Made by a program: the position numbers and the translations under genes. Under the pieces are notes generated by a model. It saw only the letters and a list, made by a program, of their open reading frames with translations. It did no database searches and was not told the origin of the DNA. Below are positions 61,188-64,000 of a stretch of DNA of 64,000 nt, piece by piece. Origin of the DNA: Woeseia oceani (GTDB lineage Bacteria > Pseudomonadota > Gammaproteobacteria > Steroidobacterales > Woeseiaceae); the NCBI RefSeq assembly GCF_001677435.1, contig NZ_CP016268.1:1601001-1665000 (forward strand). The letters are read 5' to 3'. How positions within the stretch are numbered: the first letter of the stretch is position 1; every line of letters begins with the position of its first letter.

Positions 61188-62576
61188 ATGGCCAGCATAA
61201 TTTCCACGGGTATCGGATCGGGACTGGATGTCAGCAGCCTGGTAAGCCAGTTGGTTGCGGCTGAAGGTCAGCCGGCCGAACGCAGAATAGCCACCGGCGA
61301 GGCCAAGGCGCAGGCCCGCCTGAGTGCTTTCGGTACGCTCAAATCGTCGCTGTCCGAGTTTCGCGACAAGCTGGACGGCATGCGTACGCTGAACAACTTT
61401 CTGACCCGGCAGGCCAGCTCTGGTAACGACGAAATTTTCTCCGTCAATGTTAATAGCAACGCACTGCCCGCGCGTTACGCGGTCGAGGTCGTCAACACCG
61501 CCAGCGCACAGAAGCTGCAATCAGGCGCGTTCGCCGATGCGGACGCGATTGTCGGTACTGGGACGTTGCAACTGGACGTCGGCGGTACTGCTTTCAGTAT
61601 CGAAGTTGACGAAGAAAACAACACGTTGTCGGGTATTCGCGATGCGATCAACCTGGCTACCGACAACAGCGGCGTGGCGGCAACCATCGTTAATGCGGCG
61701 GGGGGCAGTTACCTCATTTTAAGCGCTGACAACACTGGCGCGGCAAATTCAATCACGGTAACGCAGAGCGGTGGCGACGGTGGACTCGCAGCGCTGGCGT
61801 ACGACCCGGCAAACGGGCTGAATTCATTAACCGAAAGCATTGCGGCACAGGATGCACTGATACGTATCGATGGCCTGGATGTCACCAGTAGCAGCAACAG
61901 CATTACCGGCGCCATTGATGGCGTCACCATCGAGGTTCATGCGAGCAACGCCGGCAGTACGGAAACGTTGGCGGTCGAAAACAACACCGCCGCGGTCAAA
62001 TTGCGGGTAAACGAGTTTGTCGAAAGTTACAACCAACTCGTGGCGACGTTCGATCAGTTGACCTCGTTCGATGCCGAGTCTGAAATCGCCGGACCGTTGT
62101 TGGGTGATTCCTCTTTGCGCGCTGTGCGTGACCAGTTGCGTCGGGAGATGAGTACCAGCATCGGTGATCTGGGCGCGACCTTTAATACCTTACGCGAAAT
62201 CGGTATCGAAATTGGCCTGGATGGCACCATGAGTGTTGTCCCGGAAGACCTCGACGCCGCCCTTGCCGACAATTTCAACAACGTTGGCCAGTTGTTTGCC
62301 AGCGAGAACGGCTTCGCTGTTCGCCTTTTCGAGCGCGTTGACGGCTTTCTTGATGATGACGGGCCACTGACGACCCGCACTGACGGTCTCAATACCACTA
62401 TCGAACAATACAGCGAGCAACGTGATCGTTTGAATGAGCGTTTGGAGTTGCTCGAGACCCGGTTGTTGCGCCAGTTCAATGCGCTTGATGCCTTGGTTGG
62501 GCAACTCTCAAACACCAGTAACTTCCTGACCCAACAGTTGGCTTCGTTGCCGAGTATTGGTGGGTCTGGCGACTAA
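61188..62576 (+). CDS. fliD: Flagellar filament cap protein FliD
   Basis: The 462-residue hook-associated protein 2 has the N-terminal GIGSGLDVSSLVSQLVAAEG motif, a helical arm with FGTLKSSLSEFRDKLDGM, a variable centre, and the C-terminal FliD_C part with FVESYNQLVATFDQLTSF, LLGDSSLRAVRDQLRREM and LLRQFNALDALVGQLSNT. The frame opens at 61143, but the ATG at 61188 is the family start. It forms the pentameric or hexameric cap under which flagellin polymerises. Confidence 0.95.
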   Translation: MASIISTGIGSGLDVSSLVSQLVAAEGQPAERRIATGEAKAQARLSAFGTLKSSLSEFRDKLDGMRTLNNFLTRQASSGNDEIFSVNVNSNALPARYAVEVVNTASAQKLQSGAFADADAIVGTGTLQLDVGGTAFSIEVDEENNTLSGIRDAINLATDNSGVAATIVNAAGGSYLILSADNTGAANSITVTQSGGDGGLAALAYDPANGLNSLTESIAAQDALIRIDGLDVTSSSNSITGAIDGVTIEVHASNAGSTETLAVENNTAAVKLRVNEFVESYNQLVATFDQLTSFDAESEIAGPLLGDSSLRAVRDQLRREMSTSIGDLGATFNTLREIGIEIGLDGTMSVVPEDLDAALADNFNNVGQLFASENGFAVRLFERVDGFLDDDGPLTTRTDGLNTTIEQYSEQRDRLNERLELLETRLLRQFNALDALVGQLSNTSNFLTQQLASLPSIGGSGD

Positions 62577-62596
62577 TAAGAATCAGGGACGATGAC

Positions 62597-63022
62597 ATGA
62601 TGCAGAACAGCGGGATGACAGCAATGCGCGAATACCGGCAGGTAGGAACACGGCAGGCCGTGGAAAGTGCGTCACCCTACCGGCTCGTGCAGCTGATGAT
62701 GGAGCGTGCGCTGGCGAAAATCGCCATTGCCCGCGGCCATCTGGAGCGCAATGCCATTAGCGAAAAAGGAAGGCACATCGGTGATGCGATCGGCATCATC
62801 AGTGGCCTGCAAGCCAGCCTGAATCACAAAGTGGATTCAGATCTGAGCGGCAACTTCGATGCACTGTACGACTATATGTCGCGTCGCCTGCTGGAAGCCA
62901 ACCTGAAAAACGATGACCAGATTCTGCAGGAAGTTGCCGGTCTGATGCGCCAGGTGAAAGAAGCCTGGGATGCGATCGGCGATGAAATTGCCGAGCAACC
63001 GGTGGCGGCCGGACTGGCGTAA
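62597..63022 (+). CDS. fliS: Flagellin export chaperone FliS
   Basis: The 141-residue helical protein matches FliS: YRQVGTRQAVESASPYRLVQ, LMMERALAKIAIARGHLE, SEKGRHIGDAIGIISGLQAS and LYDYMSRRLLEANLKND. It binds the flagellin C-terminus in the cytoplasm and keeps it export-competent. It lies 20 bases after fliD and is cotranscribed. The second ATG or the internal ATG at 62615 are alternative starts. Confidence 0.95.
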   Translation: MMQNSGMTAMREYRQVGTRQAVESASPYRLVQLMMERALAKIAIARGHLERNAISEKGRHIGDAIGIISGLQASLNHKVDSDLSGNFDALYDYMSRRLLEANLKNDDQILQEVAGLMRQVKEAWDAIGDEIAEQPVAAGLA

Positions 63023-63046
63023 GCCGGTGCCGACCAGAACAGACTG

Positions 63047-63343
63047 ATGGCTAATTCCCAACATCCCCCGACGACACTTGCGGCGCTGGCAGAATTGCAC
63101 CGGCGTATCGAAGTGTCGGCGGCGGGCAGCCGCTGGGAGGAGGTCGAGACGTTGATGACCGAACGCAACGCCATGCTCGAGCACATGACCGGCCCGGACC
63201 GCAGGGCGGCACTGCGGGCGGCGCAGAAATCGACGGACCGGTTGCTGGCGCTGGCCAAGAGCGCGCGCCTGGAGCTGGCCGGTGATCTTGCCAAACTGCA
63301 GCGGGGCCGCAAGGCGACAGACATATACCGGGCGAATCGCTGA
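63047..63343 (+). CDS. fliT: FliT-like flagellar chaperone
   Basis: The 98-residue protein is fully helical with a coiled-coil tendency: LAALAELHRRIEVSAAGSRW, EEVETLMTERNAMLEHMTG, and a basic C-terminus ending KATDIYRANR. Position after fliS and composition match FliT-type chaperones of the filament cap FliD. Sequence conservation in FliT is low, so the call rests mainly on layout. Confidence 0.75.
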   Translation: MANSQHPPTTLAALAELHRRIEVSAAGSRWEEVETLMTERNAMLEHMTGPDRRAALRAAQKSTDRLLALAKSARLELAGDLAKLQRGRKATDIYRANR

Positions 63344-63585
63344 TCCCGCCCTGGTCAATTGGATAATTAGTTGTACCTGAAACCACAGGTATGCAAAAAA
63401 TCGCAGAGGCAGCGTCAAAAATCCAGCGCCGGGCGAAATCTTCGTGGAATGAACCAGATACCGCCAATAATTTGACAATATCTTGATTAACTGTGAGTCC
63501 GGTCACGTTCAGGAGTGGGCGCGGACGACTATGCTTTTCCCCACTGCAGTTGCCACCCGGCATCTGAGAGTTTTGGAAAGGCACG

Positions 63586-64000
63586 ATGAACAACAGCAAG
63601 ACCAGTCAAGCCAGAGTACTCGTCATGGACGAGAACATTGATCGGGCGGCAGAGCTCAGCCACCGCCTGCGTTTCCTGAACTACGAACCCATGGTCGCGG
63701 CAGACCCGCAAGCACTGCAGGACATCGACCTCGACAGCGGCATTGCCGTCATGCTCGGCGACACCATCGTCGGTGGCGAGCTGGAGACTGCGGTCAATGA
63801 CTTGCTGAGTACCCGACCCAACATGCCGGTCTTGCTGGCATCTTCCACGCGCGACAGCGAGCTTGCGAAAAAACACGGCTGGCCGCTCGAATTACCGATT
63901 CGCCGCGCGCAGCTGCAACAACTGCTGAAGCGGGCTGAACGCTACGACGGTCGCGACCAGCGACAACGGCTTACCGGCAGTTCGCGCACCATTCGCAAGG
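63586..64000 (+). CDS. fleQ: Sigma-54-dependent flagellar master regulator FleQ (5' part only)
   Basis: The frame runs off the right edge after about 138 codons. The N-terminal part is a FleQ-type degenerate receiver domain (ARVLVMDENIDRAAELSHRL, LNYEP, MPVLLAS), followed by RQRLTGSSRTIRK, where the AAA+ domain usually begins. The ATG follows GGAAAG closely. FleQ/FlrA activates sigma-54 flagellar promoters such as those at 48816, 48976 and 61105, and in Pseudomonas binds cyclic di-GMP. Its place after fliS-fliT is the Pseudomonas order. The 242-base gap before it holds no supported gene; no sigma-54 promoter was seen there. Confidence 0.88.
   Translation, partial: MNNSKTSQARVLVMDENIDRAAELSHRLRFLNYEPMVAADPQALQDIDLDSGIAVMLGDTIVGGELETAVNDLLSTRPNMPVLLASSTRDSELAKKHGWPLELPIRRAQLQQLLKRAERYDGRDQRQRLTGSSRTIRK

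Noticed and set aside
1-64000. tRNA, rRNA, CRISPR, transposase, integrase or phage genes
   Set aside because: Looked for and not seen; the accessory region at 12-39 kb has no mobile-element genes or flanking repeats that I could recognise.

Overview
The window is chromosomal DNA of a moderately GC-rich, motile, aerobic gammaproteobacterium. Evidence is the Pseudomonas-type flagellar cluster (flgA / flgM-flgN, flgBCDEFGHIJKL, fliC-flaG-fliD-fliS-fliT, fleQ), sigma-54 and sigma-28 promoter sequences, two large TonB-dependent receptors, Tat-exported enzymes, PHA-associated proteins and a GTP-type PEP carboxykinase. The mix of peptide/amine scavenging genes and TonB receptors would suit a marine heterotroph, perhaps Woeseiales-like. 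That placement is inference only. No tRNA, rRNA, CRISPR array, insertion sequence or prophage was seen.

Region 1 (1-12 kb): the end of a YbdK-type carboxylate-amine ligase; a membrane PAS-PAS-GGDEF diguanylate cyclase; a DUF4397 lipoprotein; an aldehyde dehydrogenase divergent from a GlcD-type FAD oxidase; a wrecked Tricorn-family protease gene (deletion, frameshift, stop codon); a D-aminoacylase-family lipoprotein; a small PHA-system protein; a ferredoxin-reductase-like flavoprotein.

Region 2 (12-39 kb) is an accessory uptake and catabolism island. It has a FecR N-terminal fragment, a TonB receptor and a second D-aminoacylase-like enzyme. A tight five-gene operon follows: two binding proteins without permeases, a Tat-type flavin amine oxidase, a PhoX-like protein and a PuuC-like aldehyde dehydrogenase. 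Next is a divergent locus. To the left run a PotD-like binding protein, a class III aminotransferase and a PYROXD2-like flavoenzyme. To the right run a BetI-like TetR regulator, PotB/PotC/PotA-like transporter parts and a PuuA-like glutamine-synthetase homologue. A second TonB receptor with a cupin protein closes the island. An 18-bp near-palindrome in the divergent promoter has looser relatives upstream of the five-gene operon and of the second TonB receptor, so one TetR regulator may control all three. The likely theme is uptake, gamma-glutamylation, oxidation and transamination of an amine or polyamine; the substrate cannot be read from sequence.

Region 3 (39-46.6 kb) is housekeeping: a CNNM/CorC-type membrane protein, DusA, a SAM methyltransferase, a class III cyclase fused to an FHA domain, pckG, and a phasin-like protein with a histone-H1-like tail.

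Region 4 (46.8-64 kb) is flagellar. flgM, flgN and an unusual csrA-like gene run leftward from a strong sigma-28 promoter. flgA and flgB-L diverge from back-to-back sigma-54 promoters. Flagellin has two tandem sigma-28 promoters and a strong terminator; fliD has a sigma-54 promoter. The window ends inside fleQ, which encodes the predicted sigma-54 activator of this cascade.
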